DNA of 64,000 bases from JADCCX01 sp031373545 (GTDB lineage: Bacteria > Pseudomonadota > Alphaproteobacteria > Rhizobiales > Beijerinckiaceae), in NCBI GenBank assembly GCA_031373545.1, contig JANMMT010000081.1, positions 14,158 through 78,157 of the forward strand, given 5' to 3'. Under the pieces are notes generated by a model, which was not told the DNA's origin, ran no database searches, and was given only the letters and a program-made list of their open reading frames with translations. Below, piece after piece: positions 23,575 through 32,741 of this stretch. The position numbers and the translations under genes are program-made. Every line of letters begins with the position of its first letter. Within the stretch, counting starts at the first letter, position 1.

Positions 23575-25287
23575 CTACATCAGTGTGTTGATCTCGCTCG
23601 CGCTGAAGACGTGGTAACGCGCCTTGATATCGATGGCGAGGTTCTGCTCGAGTTCGCGACGTAGCTCAGGCAGCGCGTTTTCCACATCCTCTGCCTTCTC
23701 ATCACCGATGAGCACGAGAAAACTGGTTTGCGCCTCGATGATCTCGACGCTTCTCTCGAAAAGCTCGCGCAAGATCGAAGCATAGAGAGCCAATGCCTGC
23801 ATGAAACGCTTTTCGCCGATCAGGCCCTGCGCAATGCGGTCCTGATCAACCTTGATCAGCATGACCGCACAGGGTTTGTCCTCAGCCGCGTGCAACGCCG
23901 TGAAGCGTCGCAGACGTTCGCGGATATGCGTGCTTTGCACGCCGTTGTCATTGTCGCCGCCATAACCCGACAGAGGAGGCTGGAATGCGGCGCGGCGCCC
24001 CTCGTCGGTCAGTTCGTACTCGTGGAACACGCGGGTGCTGGCCTTGTCGGCCGCAAAGCCGCTGTCACAATCCAGGCACTTGAAGCCGACCTCCGCCTCG
24101 CCTGTCGTGTGACCGCACCCGTTGCACAGCACCAGCGTGCCGGGCTTGTCGTAATCCACCGAGAAATGGTCGCAGTGATGGCGGCATTTAGGGCAGATCA
24201 TATCCTTGCCCGCGCGAAAATCCCGCTCCGGACCCTGATAGCCGCAGCGCAGGTGATGAATGAGGGGCTCCTCCACAATGTCCGCCGAGCGGCACTTGCT
24301 GCATTCCTCGCGCACGATCAGCCGTGCCGAGGTGCAGGATGGGCAGCACTGCACCTTTTCGAAGAACCGCGCCTTGAGGTAACCGATGCGGGTCAGCGCT
24401 TCGGCATGATGCGCGACACCGCCGACAGCGGCTTCATCGGCATATCCCACGATGTGCTGGAGATCGGGCCGGCGCTGCGCCGTCACGGCGCGATCGCGAA
24501 TGGCAACGCGTGCCAGCAGCATCTGGCGCGGATCGCGCGTGCGGTGATACGCTTCGGGCAGTTGCTGCATGCGCAGCGTCAGTGGCTTCACCCGCGCCAC
24601 CGCATCCGCGATCCCAAGACCAGACAACGAGGCCAGAACCGCGTCAGCCCGGTCGCCGTAGAGGCCTGTTGCATCGATGACGGGAATGACCGCAGCGGTG
24701 GCCGCAGACAGCCAAGCGCTGATCGCCTGATCCGCCATGGGCTCGGTGAAGATCACCGCATCGGGGATTTCGCCCCGCTCCACATGGGCCATGCCCTGGG
24801 GTACGAGATCACGCGAAAGTCCGTGGGGAAGCGCCAGAACGCGCGCCGTCGGTGGCGCGCAGACGGCCGGCAGATTTTCGGGCTTCGGCGCAGAGACATC
24901 GACCCCGATGCCGGTGGCATCCGCGATGCGCGCGGGCTCGAGCGTCGCGGCGAGCATCTCGTCCGCCGCAAAGATGGCCATTCCGTAGTCAGCGGTCTGA
25001 TCCGGCTCCACCAGCAGGAGAATGCGCGGGCTGCCCAACGCTTCCGCCTTGAGAACCTGCAGGAACAGTGCAGTGGCGTTGGCATCGGCCCGCGCCAACA
25101 CGAGCACGATATCGAAAGGTTGTGTCCGCACGGCCTGCGTGGCCTGGGCAATATCGACCAGCACTGAAACACTCGCACCGCGGCGCGTGAGTTCGAGGCA
25201 CAGCGGCAGCGCAGCGGCTGCCAGTGGGGCAACGACAAGCACGCGCTCCATGGCGCTCGCAGCTTGTGTGTAAGCCCTTTTCAACAT
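23575..25287 (-). CDS. TackOD1-like zinc-ribbon regulator with degenerate GGDEF-like end
   Basis: A 570-residue soluble protein. Residues about 14-240 look like two divergent receiver-like folds (RVLVVAPLAAAALPLCLELT, and VLALPHG onwards). A cysteine cluster (about residues 320-430: CCPSCTSARLIVREECSKC, MICPKCRHHCDHFS, LVLCNGCGHTT, KCLDCDSG) forms several zinc ribbons of the TackOD1 output-domain type. The end (about 445-565, with PCAVMLIKVDQDRIAQGLIG) follows the fold of a GGDEF domain but lacks the GGDEF motif. The family name is from memory of the domain pattern. Its position beside a GT2 synthase and membrane fusion gene suggests control of exopolysaccharide production. Confidence 0.65.
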   Translation of the reverse strand: MLKRAYTQAASAMERVLVVAPLAAAALPLCLELTRRGASVSVLVDIAQATQAVRTQPFDIVLVLARADANATALFLQVLKAEALGSPRILLLVEPDQTADYGMAIFAADEMLAATLEPARIADATGIGVDVSAPKPENLPAVCAPPTARVLALPHGLSRDLVPQGMAHVERGEIPDAVIFTEPMADQAISAWLSAATAAVIPVIDATGLYGDRADAVLASLSGLGIADAVARVKPLTLRMQQLPEAYHRTRDPRQMLLARVAIRDRAVTAQRRPDLQHIVGYADEAAVGGVAHHAEALTRIGYLKARFFEKVQCCPSCTSARLIVREECSKCRSADIVEEPLIHHLRCGYQGPERDFRAGKDMICPKCRHHCDHFSVDYDKPGTLVLCNGCGHTTGEAEVGFKCLDCDSGFAADKASTRVFHEYELTDEGRRAAFQPPLSGYGGDNDNGVQSTHIRERLRRFTALHAAEDKPCAVMLIKVDQDRIAQGLIGEKRFMQALALYASILRELFERSVEIIEAQTSFLVLIGDEKAEDVENALPELRRELEQNLAIDIKARYHVFSASEINTLM

Positions 25288-25782
25288 GAGATTCGTGAAC
25301 TGCCTTGCACTGTTGACGCCCTTATCGGTGGGTGGGAGCGGTTTCCGCCTTCTTATCCCGATGAGCCGCTTTTAACGTCAATGCCGCGCATAACCTATGA
25401 ATAGCGTAGGGTTTCGGGGCTGCCCCCCGGCTTTCTGTTGAGAATTGGTGAACGATCCGCTCAGCAAACAGGTTAATTCAGCAGTTGTTGACCATGCGCC
25501 GTCCTGAAAGGAGACAGACAGCTTGTCATCCCATTTCCAAGTCATGTGCGGGAGGTTGGCGCCGTGCACCAGCCTATGGTTATCCGAACGTCTCGAACAC
25601 GGACAATTTGAATCAACTCATTGAAACAGGCTTCACCCTGTCATTTACAAACAGCCGAATGAGGCCCGAATGCCGCTGCGTCAGCTATCATTTAAAGACA
25701 TGCGTAACTTCTGTGCACGCAGGGTCCGCATACAAAAAGGGCCAATCAGAGCCTTTTGGAACATGTGGAAACAGGTGCGGCA
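25288..25782. other. 495-base intergenic region before the RTX gene
   Basis: No gene is convincing here. Short frames on both strands lack ribosome sites or family features. The region is less GC-rich than its surroundings in places and presumably holds the divergent promoters of the TackOD1-like and RTX genes. Confidence 0.5.
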
Positions 25783-26964
25783 ATGGCAGTCAAACTCAAC
25801 GTGCTGGGCACGAATGGCAACGACACGCTGAAGAACACCGGCGCGGTCGAGATCATCAATGGTGGTGAAGGCATCGACAAGCTGGTCTTCGACGAGGGCA
25901 CGCGCGGCATCAGCGTCAACCTCGCCAAGGGGACAATCACCGATTCCTTTGGCCGGAAGGACATGGTGTCGGGTGTCGAGATCGTCATCGGCACCTCCTT
26001 CAACGACAAGATCACCGGCAGCGCCAACACCGATATCCTGGTGGGCGGCGCGGGCAACGACTCGCTCTACGGAGGTGCCGGCAGCGATGAACTCTATGGC
26101 GGCACGGGCAATGACCTGCTGAGCGGCGGCACGGAAAGCGACTATTTCGTGGGCGGCCAGGGCCAGGACACCATCAGCGGTGGCTCGGGCTTCGACATGG
26201 TCGACTACTCCGACGAGGGTGGCAAGTTCGGTGTCACCGTCAATCTGGCGGCCAATACGGCCATCGATTCCTACGGCGACAAGGACACGTACAGCAGCAT
26301 CGAACGCGTCCGTGGCACTGATTTCGCTGACAAGCTTGCAGGCAACAACAGCGACAACATGTTCGAGGGCGGGGGCGGCAACGACACCATCGACGGCCTC
26401 GGCGGCAACGACATCCTGAATGGTGGCTTTGGTGACGACCTGATTTCAGGCGGCACCGGCGCCGATACACTTGTCGGTGGCCGGGGCAACGACACGCTGG
26501 ATGGAGGTTCAGGCAGCGCTGACGTGGTCGACTATTCGCTCGACGCCGGCTGGCACGGCGTCTCGGTCAATCTGACGACCGGCAATGCGGAAGACACCTG
26601 GGGTGACGTGGACAAGCTTGTCAGTATCGAGAATGTGGTCGGCACATCCTTCGATGACTGGATTTTCGGCAGCAAGGGCGCCAACGTCATCACCGGCGGA
26701 GCGGGCAACGACACGCTGACGGGCGGTGGCGGCAACGACACCTTCGTGTTCGGCCTGGGCCATGGCAACGACCGCATCAACGACTTCAATGCGGGTGACA
26801 AGTTCGATGTGTCGGGCCTGGGATTCAAGACGGTGCAGGACATCCTGGCAATTGCCGAAGGCAACGATCTGGGCGTGCTTCTGCACACCGGCACCGGCAG
26901 CTCCATCCAGCTCGTGGATGTGAACATCGCCTCACTCGCCTCGCTGGGGTATATTTTCGCCTAA
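25783..26964 (+). CDS. RTX-type calcium-binding repeat protein
   Basis: A 393-residue acidic protein made of GGxGxDxxx nonapeptides in three blocks (for example GGAGNDSLYGGAGSDELYGG and GGGGNDTIDGLGGNDILNGG). Between the blocks is a larger module seen three times: a KLVF/MVDYS/VVDYS strand, then GVTVNLA, then IERVRGTDFADK-like residues. The end (NIASLASLGYIFA) has the short hydrophobic tail of a type I secretion signal. No secretion genes or enzyme domain are nearby, so it is probably a surface or matrix protein exported by a system elsewhere. I prefer the ATG at 25783 to the TTG at 25756. Confidence 0.85.
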   Translation: MAVKLNVLGTNGNDTLKNTGAVEIINGGEGIDKLVFDEGTRGISVNLAKGTITDSFGRKDMVSGVEIVIGTSFNDKITGSANTDILVGGAGNDSLYGGAGSDELYGGTGNDLLSGGTESDYFVGGQGQDTISGGSGFDMVDYSDEGGKFGVTVNLAANTAIDSYGDKDTYSSIERVRGTDFADKLAGNNSDNMFEGGGGNDTIDGLGGNDILNGGFGDDLISGGTGADTLVGGRGNDTLDGGSGSADVVDYSLDAGWHGVSVNLTTGNAEDTWGDVDKLVSIENVVGTSFDDWIFGSKGANVITGGAGNDTLTGGGGNDTFVFGLGHGNDRINDFNAGDKFDVSGLGFKTVQDILAIAEGNDLGVLLHTGTGSSIQLVDVNIASLASLGYIFA

Positions 26965-26990
26965 GCCGGCGAGTGCCCTCAAAGCTCACG

Positions 26991-27020
26991 AAATCCCGCG
27001 CCTTGTGTGCGGGATTTTTT
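26991..27020 (+). terminator. Rho-independent terminator after RTX gene
   Basis: Arms aaatcccgc (26991-26999) and gcgggattt (27009-27017) with a 9-base loop, ending in a T run. Confidence 0.85.
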
Positions 27021-27077
27021 GATTCATACCCAGCACGGCGTGCTGTATGGGTACTCTCCAAAGTTCAGGAGAAGCCC

Positions 27078-27863
27078 ATGCAGATCACATCCGCCACCGC
27101 TGCCATCGTGACCGGAGGGGCCTCCGGCCTTGGCGAAGCCACCGCCCGCATGCTGCGCGCGCAGGGAGCTTCTGTCGCCATTCTCGACCTGCAGGAGGCA
27201 CGTGGACGCATGGTGGCCAGCGAAATCGGCGCGTTGTTCGTGCCTTGTGATGTCACGAGTGAAGCCTCGGTGGACGCCGCATTGGCGAACGCGCGCGCGG
27301 AGCAGGGGCAGGAGCGCATTCTCGCCAATTGCGCAGGCATTGCGCCCGGCCGGCGCATGATCTCGAAGAACCGCGAAACCGGCGCGCTGGTGGCCCATGA
27401 TCTCGCGCATTTCGCCAAGGTGATCAGCATCAATCTCATCGGCACGTTTCTCGTCACGGCCAAATCCGCCGTGGGCATGGCGAGTCTTGCGCCCATCGAT
27501 GCCGATGGCCAGCGCGGCGTGGTGATCTGCACCGCTTCCATCGCCGCCGAGGATGGACAGGTGGGCCAGGCGGCCTATGCGGCCTCCAAAGCGGGGGTCA
27601 AGGGCATGACACTGCCGCTGGCCCGCGACATGGCGCAATATGGCATCCGCATCTGCACCATCCTGCCGGGGCTGTTCAACACACCCATGTTCGACGGGTT
27701 GGACGAGGCCTTCAAGACCACGCTGGCAGCCAGCGTGCCTTTCCCCTCACGGCTCGGTGCGCCGTCCGATTACGCGCGCCTCGTGGCGGCCATCATCGAC
27801 AACGACATGCTCAACGGCGAGTCGATCCGCCTCGACGGCGCAGTGCGGCTCGCCCCGCGCTGA
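27078..27863 (+). CDS. Short-chain dehydrogenase, HSD10-like
   Basis: A 261-residue Rossmann dehydrogenase with TGGASGLGEATARML at the cofactor site, CAGIAPG, and the catalytic Tyr/Lys in AAYAASKAGVKGMTLPLARD. The pattern resembles type-II 3-hydroxyacyl-CoA dehydrogenases (HSD17B10-like), which oxidise 3-hydroxyacyl-CoA with NAD in beta-oxidation and isoleucine breakdown. I chose the ATG at 27078, preceded by CAGGAGAAG. The gene stands alone and converges on the sulfatase-like gene. The exact substrate is inferred from similarity only. Confidence 0.85.
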   Translation: MQITSATAAIVTGGASGLGEATARMLRAQGASVAILDLQEARGRMVASEIGALFVPCDVTSEASVDAALANARAEQGQERILANCAGIAPGRRMISKNRETGALVAHDLAHFAKVISINLIGTFLVTAKSAVGMASLAPIDADGQRGVVICTASIAAEDGQVGQAAYAASKAGVKGMTLPLARDMAQYGIRICTILPGLFNTPMFDGLDEAFKTTLAASVPFPSRLGAPSDYARLVAAIIDNDMLNGESIRLDGAVRLAPR

Positions 27864-27866
27864 CCC

Positions 27867-29633
27867 TCAGCGCGCGTCCATAAGGCCGGAATCGATGAGC
27901 CTGCGGTGAAAAGCCATGATGGCGCCCTCATCCGCACAGCTGTGATAGCGCCCCTGGCACTCGGCCATCAGTCGCTTGCGCTCCTTGTAGGCATCGGGCA
28001 ATGGCAGGCGCGCCGCCTCCAGCAGGGCCAGCCCCAGATACGGCACATCCATCACCGGCACATTGCTCAGCGCGGGCGCACGCCAGTTCTGTGTCTCGAC
28101 GGAATAATAAGTGAGGAAACCCGGGCCTTCGGCTTTGAGCTTCACGTCCTCCACCTCGGTTGTCTCGCCGATGCCCAGCAGCATGCGCGTCGCGCTGGGT
28201 TGGTGATCGCCGTAATTAACGATGACGAAGCTTTCGCTCGGGAAACGCCGCTTCAATTCGGCGCGCAGCCAGGCGTAATCGCCCGCCGCGATCGACACCC
28301 GGCGCAGGTATTCGCCAAGTTCGGGATGCGTGTTCGGCCCGCCGCCACGGGCCTCCACCTCGGGGAAATATCTCACGTCGTAGGGCCAGTGGCCGGACAT
28401 GGTCTGGATGAAGGTAAACAGCGGTTTGTCGCTTGATCTGAGGTGGCGTTCCACCTCCGCGAGCGCATTGGCGTAGTAGAAACGGTCCCGCTCCGTAGTG
28501 CTGGCCGCGCCTTGCGCCTTCTGGTCGAAGATCTCTTTCAACCCGATGGATTCATAGAACCGCGCGTTGGACACGAAGTTCTTCATCATGGGATAGAACA
28601 GCACGTTGCGGTAGCCGCAAGCCTCCATGACCTGTGGAACGGTCTCGCGCACCCGGCCCTCCATGAAGGCCTGCACGAACTGGCGCATGGTGCCGAAGGA
28701 ATAGGTCGAGACGCCCGCCAGCACGGAAAATTCCGTCAACCAGGAAGCGCCGCCGTAGGTCTCCACCCGCAGCTTGCGCAGGCTGCCATCGAAGGATTGG
28801 AAAAAGGGCAGCACCGCCTTGTCGTACTCCAGCTCGCGGAAATGCGAGGGCGGCACCATGCTTTCCTGATGGATGAGAATGACATGGGGCTTCTTGTGCG
28901 GCGTTGCGCAGGTGCCGACACCGGCGAACGCCAGCCCGGGCGCCTTGGCGGCGGCCTCGATCATCTGCCCGCGCCAGAGCGTCTCCAGCGTTTCGGGCCA
29001 CGAGCCGTAATAGGTCGACAGAAACCGCTCGGGATAATAGAGATGCATATGCCGGCGCTGGCCCGTGGAATCCTGTCCTGCCATCGCCAGGCCAGCCAGC
29101 AGCAGTGCCGCACCCAGAGCTTTCCAGCGGCTCACGCGCGCCCCGTCCAGCCACCACAGCAGCGCGCCCAGAAGCAGAGTGACCGCAAGGCACCCGAACA
29201 ACCCGAACGTGTAAAGCGGATATTCCCGCGCCAGAAACGCCACGGTCGACAGCGAGCGAAAATAGAAGAACAGATCATACGCATGCACCAGCATGTCCAT
29301 GAACTGGAGCTTCACCACAGCCGCGATCGAAACAATCACGACCTGCGCACCGGCGATCAGTGTGGCGAAAAGCACGCGGCCCGACAGCACGGTGAGCACG
29401 GCGGTGAGCGAAGCCGTTGTGGCGAATGCGAAGATGAAATTGCCGATCGGCCATTCATTGCGCCAGAAAAACACGCCCATCAGCCCATGTGCGGCGACCG
29501 CGAGCGTCCAGGAGAGGTATCGGGACAGTCTTCCGGACACCGCAGGCAGCGGTGCGATGATCCCAACCTTGGGGACGCCGATGTCCACCACGGGTCCAGC
29601 CCTCCCATCCGCCGAGCCGGACATGACAAGCAT
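27867..29633 (-). CDS. LTA-synthase-like membrane sulfatase/phosphotransferase
   Basis: About 588 residues. Five or so N-terminal membrane helices (about residues 35-200) are followed by a periplasmic alkaline-phosphatase-like domain with VILIHQESMVPPSHF, a GGASWLTEFSVLAG segment holding the likely nucleophile (Ser or Thr), FTFIQTMSGHWPYD and IVNYGDHQPSATR, the metal-binding end. These proteins add phosphoglycerol or phosphoethanolamine to glycans; OpgB-type enzymes modify periplasmic glucans in Gram-negative bacteria. The start is uncertain (29633 or 29624; neither has a strong ribosome site). Confidence 0.78.
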   Translation of the reverse strand: MLVMSGSADGRAGPVVDIGVPKVGIIAPLPAVSGRLSRYLSWTLAVAAHGLMGVFFWRNEWPIGNFIFAFATTASLTAVLTVLSGRVLFATLIAGAQVVIVSIAAVVKLQFMDMLVHAYDLFFYFRSLSTVAFLAREYPLYTFGLFGCLAVTLLLGALLWWLDGARVSRWKALGAALLLAGLAMAGQDSTGQRRHMHLYYPERFLSTYYGSWPETLETLWRGQMIEAAAKAPGLAFAGVGTCATPHKKPHVILIHQESMVPPSHFRELEYDKAVLPFFQSFDGSLRKLRVETYGGASWLTEFSVLAGVSTYSFGTMRQFVQAFMEGRVRETVPQVMEACGYRNVLFYPMMKNFVSNARFYESIGLKEIFDQKAQGAASTTERDRFYYANALAEVERHLRSSDKPLFTFIQTMSGHWPYDVRYFPEVEARGGGPNTHPELGEYLRRVSIAAGDYAWLRAELKRRFPSESFVIVNYGDHQPSATRMLLGIGETTEVEDVKLKAEGPGFLTYYSVETQNWRAPALSNVPVMDVPYLGLALLEAARLPLPDAYKERKRLMAECQGRYHSCADEGAIMAFHRRLIDSGLMDAR

Positions 29634-29679
29634 ATGACATTGCGCCGGCTGAACAAGTCGTGAAAGGACGGATAGGCGG

Positions 29680-30864
29680 TTAGATGACGTTGCGCTCAAG
29701 CAAGGGTCGGCCCTCCGGCAGCCGGGCACAGTCAAGCGGCGTGAGGTCCAGGGTCTCATACCGCCCCTTGAGGATCAGCTCTGCCAGGCCGCGGCCCACG
29801 GCTGGCGCTTGCTGGAGCCCGTGGCCTGAAAATCCGGCCGCGAGATAGCCGTTGGCTGTGCCGGGCACCCGGCCCACCAGCGCATTGTGATCAAAGAGGT
29901 TCATGTCATACGGCCCGGCCCAGGCCCGGCCCGGCCTGATCGCCTCGAAGGCGGGCACCCGCAAGGCCAGCGCGGGCCAGATCACCTGTTCGAACAAGGC
30001 CCACTCCACATCGAGGTCCCCGTGATCTGTGGCATCGAGATCAGCGGGAGAATAGCCCGCGATATACCCCGCGCCTTCGGGCCGCACCCACACGCCTGAC
30101 GTGTCGATCAGCAGAGGAAAACGCGGCAGTTTTTCCCGGCAGGTGAAGGCAAACACGCAGCGTTTCTTGGCGTGGACCGGGATGGCAAAGCCCATCAGCC
30201 CCGCAAGCTGACGCGCCCCATAAGCGCCCGCCGCGTTGACCAGCGCGCCGCAGGCGATGCGTTCCCCCGTGTCCAGAAGCGCCGCGCTGATACGCCCGCC
30301 GCTCTGCTCCACATCCAGCACGCGGGCCTGCTTGTAGGCCACGCCCAGCGCGCGGGCCTTCGCGCGAAACGCCATCATCAGGCCGTAGCCATCGAACCAG
30401 CCCTCGCCGCTGGTGCCAAAGCTGGCGAGGCTGAGATTATCGCAGGCGAGCCATGGAAACTGCGCGCGCAGCGCCGCCGGTCCGAGCAGCGCGATGTTCG
30501 CGCCGCGCGCACGCTGTACGGCGTTGTTTTCGCGCATCACGGGGCTGCCAGCGGCCCCGGCGAGGTAGAGATAGCCGCCCTCATGCAGGCCCACATCCGG
30601 GCGCGCGTCGCCAACCGCCAGCCGCGCGCCGATGGTGCGCAGAAAATCGATGCCGTGCAGCGAGATGTCGATGTTGACGGCGCTCGAAAACTGCTGGCGG
30701 ATCGAGCCTGCCGAAAGCGCCGAGGCGGAGCGCTGATAGCTCGGGTCAGGCTCCACCACCAGCACGCGGACGCGCCCTGCCGATCGTTCGGCCAGATGGC
30801 AGGCGATGGAAGAACCCGTCACCGCACCGCCTGCGATCACCACATCAAAATCCACGTCTGGCAT
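29680..30864 (-). CDS. FAD-dependent amino-acid oxidase (DAO family)
   Basis: A 394-residue flavoprotein with VVIAGGAVTGSSIACHLAER at the N-terminal dinucleotide-binding fold and GYLAAGFSGHGLQQAPAVGR near the end, where DAO-family enzymes close over FAD. INAAGA-like residues (LVNAAGAYGARQLA) lie mid-protein. The family oxidises secondary or D-amino acids such as sarcosine, proline or pipecolate. It is divergent from an ALDH7-type gene 60 bases away, and the pair fits pipecolate/lysine breakdown (AmaA/AmaB), which is inference. A GTG start at 30903 is also possible. Confidence 0.78.
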   Translation of the reverse strand: MPDVDFDVVIAGGAVTGSSIACHLAERSAGRVRVLVVEPDPSYQRSASALSAGSIRQQFSSAVNIDISLHGIDFLRTIGARLAVGDARPDVGLHEGGYLYLAGAAGSPVMRENNAVQRARGANIALLGPAALRAQFPWLACDNLSLASFGTSGEGWFDGYGLMMAFRAKARALGVAYKQARVLDVEQSGGRISAALLDTGERIACGALVNAAGAYGARQLAGLMGFAIPVHAKKRCVFAFTCREKLPRFPLLIDTSGVWVRPEGAGYIAGYSPADLDATDHGDLDVEWALFEQVIWPALALRVPAFEAIRPGRAWAGPYDMNLFDHNALVGRVPGTANGYLAAGFSGHGLQQAPAVGRGLAELILKGRYETLDLTPLDCARLPEGRPLLERNVI

Positions 30865-30924
30865 CTCCGCGCATGTCACCAATAGCGGTTGGCGAAGCGG
30901 CACGAAAAGTCTTATTTGGTGACC

Positions 30925-32475
30925 ATGCGCAAACCGTCCCGTCTCCGCCCGATTCCCGCCACAGCGAAGGAAACGCTGGCCCTGCTAAAACGCCTGGGCG
31001 TGCCCAAGGGCGCTTTCGTCAAGGAGGGCGGGCTGGTGGCCCGCTCCCCGCTGACGGGCGAGCGTGTGGCCGAGGTGGCGCAGACCAGCCTGGAGGATGC
31101 TAATGCCGCCATCACCCGCGCGCAGGCGGCTTTTGTCATCTGGCGGCAGGTGCCCGCTCCCCGGCGCGGCGAATTGGTGCGCCTGCTGGGCGAGGAACTG
31201 CGCGCGGCCAAGAGCGATCTGGGACGTCTCGTGACGCTGGAGGCGGGCAAGATCCTCTCCGAGGGCCTCGGCGAGGTTCAGGAGATGATCGACATCTGCG
31301 ACTTTGCGGTGGGTCTGTCGCGCCAGCTCCATGGCCTCACCATCGCCACCGAGCGCCCCGACCACCGCATGATGGAGCAATGGCATCCGCTGGGCGTCTG
31401 CGGCATCATCACCGCCTTCAACTTTCCCGTGGCGGTCTGGGCGTGGAATGCCGCACTGGCGCTGGTCTGCGGCAATCCGGTGGTCTGGAAACCCTCCGAG
31501 AAAACCCCGCTGACAGCGCTCGCCGTGCAGGGCGTGTTCGCCAAAGCGGCCAAGCGGTTCGAAGGCGCGCCGGAAGGCCTCGCGGAACTGCTCATGGGCG
31601 GCCCGGCGCTGGGCGCAACACTGGTGGACGATCCGCGCGTGGCGCTGGTGTCGGCCACGGGCTCCACAGCCATGGGCCGCGCCGTTGCGCCCAAACTCGC
31701 AGCACGTTTTGCCCGCAGCCTGCTGGAGCTGGGCGGCAACAACGCGGCCATCCTGTGTCCCTCGGCCGATCTCGATCAGGCGGTCCGCGCCATCGCGTTT
31801 TCCGCGATGGGCACGGCGGGGCAGCGTTGCACCACGCTGCGGCGGCTGTTCGTCCACTCCAGCATTGCGGATGACATCATCGCGCGGCTGCGCAAGGTCT
31901 ATGGCGCCGTCGCAATCGGCGATCCGCGCAAGGAGGGCACGTTGATCGGTCCGCTGATCGACGGGCAGGCCTTTGAAGCCATGCAGAAAGCCCTGTTCGC
32001 CGCGCGGCGCATGGGCGGCCTGGTGACCGGCGGCGCGCGCGTGGCGGAAGCGCAGAACCCTGAGGCCTTCTATGTCGCGCCTGCCCTGGTGGAACTGCCA
32101 AAGCACGACGGCCCGGTGCTGCAGGAAACCTTCGCGCCCATCCTGTATGTGCTGCGTTACACGGAGTTGAGCGAAGCCATTGCGTTGCAAAACGCCGTCG
32201 GCGCGGGGTTGGCCTCCTCCATCTTCACGCTCAACTTGCGAGAAGCCGAGATGTTTCTGTCAGCGGCAGGGTCCGATTGCGGCATCGCCAACGTCAACAT
32301 CGGACCATCGGGCGCGGAAATTGGCGGGGCCTTCGGCGGCGAGAAGGAAACCGGCGGCGGGCGCGAGTCCGGCTCGGACAGCTGGAAAGCCTATATGCGG
32401 CGCGCCACCAACACCATCAACTACGGCACGGCGCTGCCGCTGGCGCAGGGCGTGCGCTTTGATGTGGGAGATTAG
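30925..32475 (+). CDS. Aldehyde dehydrogenase, ALDH7/AmaB-like
   Basis: A 516-residue NAD-dependent aldehyde dehydrogenase: GIITAFNFPVAVWAWNAALA, ALVCGNPVVWKPSEKTPL, the catalytic glutamate in LELGGNNAAIL and the catalytic cysteine in GTAGQRCTTLRR. SGAEIGGAFGGEKETGGGRE and GSDSWKAYMRRATNTINYG match ALDH7 (aminoadipate-semialdehyde dehydrogenase). It probably makes 2-aminoadipate from its semialdehyde in lysine or pipecolate breakdown, partnered with the divergent oxidase. The stop codon is the first three bases of a MITE-like element. Confidence 0.88.
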   Translation: MRKPSRLRPIPATAKETLALLKRLGVPKGAFVKEGGLVARSPLTGERVAEVAQTSLEDANAAITRAQAAFVIWRQVPAPRRGELVRLLGEELRAAKSDLGRLVTLEAGKILSEGLGEVQEMIDICDFAVGLSRQLHGLTIATERPDHRMMEQWHPLGVCGIITAFNFPVAVWAWNAALALVCGNPVVWKPSEKTPLTALAVQGVFAKAAKRFEGAPEGLAELLMGGPALGATLVDDPRVALVSATGSTAMGRAVAPKLAARFARSLLELGGNNAAILCPSADLDQAVRAIAFSAMGTAGQRCTTLRRLFVHSSIADDIIARLRKVYGAVAIGDPRKEGTLIGPLIDGQAFEAMQKALFAARRMGGLVTGGARVAEAQNPEAFYVAPALVELPKHDGPVLQETFAPILYVLRYTELSEAIALQNAVGAGLASSIFTLNLREAEMFLSAAGSDCGIANVNIGPSGAEIGGAFGGEKETGGGRESGSDSWKAYMRRATNTINYGTALPLAQGVRFDVGD

Positions 32476-32741
32476 GCCGTGAACTCATAAAAGGAGGGAT
32501 ATTTGACGCGAGAGAATGGGAAGACCAAGTTTTGTTGGCTGATCCGCCGTCAACCGTCCGGTTTGCAAGGATCAGGCGGCCAAAGATGGCCCACATTCAC
32601 CGCGCCTGCGGTGGGCTTGAGGGGCAAAACTGCCTCGCAACCGGCCCTTTCCTTGACGGACGTCAAGGCGGCGCGCCGCTTGCGGTCATTTTTGACCCTG
32701 AAACCCATCAAATGCCCCTCTTTTTATGAGTTCACGGCCTA
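32473..32741. mobile_element. MITE-like element with perfect 20-bp terminal inverted repeats, copy 1
   Basis: A 269-bp segment bounded by perfect inverted repeats: taggccgtgaactcataaaa (32473-32492) and its reverse complement (32722-32741). It encodes no transposase. The outer TAG of each end serves as the stop codon of the flanking gene, the aldehyde dehydrogenase on the plus strand and the SDR on the minus strand. A second, shorter copy lies at 62552-62738. The interior contains several short hairpins (ggccaaagatggcc; caccgc-gcct-gcggtg). The ends are reminiscent of some IS5-group elements, but I cannot confirm the parent. Confidence 0.82.

Noticed and set aside
23728..25167. 479-codon plus-strand frame
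   Set aside because: Antisense to the zinc-ribbon regulator, whose cysteine pattern proves the minus-strand reading.
25378..25569. 63-codon minus-strand frame in the gap before the RTX gene
   Set aside because: No ribosome site or recognisable family; it could be real, but the sequence alone does not support it.
28443..29663. 406-codon plus-strand frame
   Set aside because: Antisense shadow of the LTA-synthase-like gene; His/Gln/Arg-rich with no domain.
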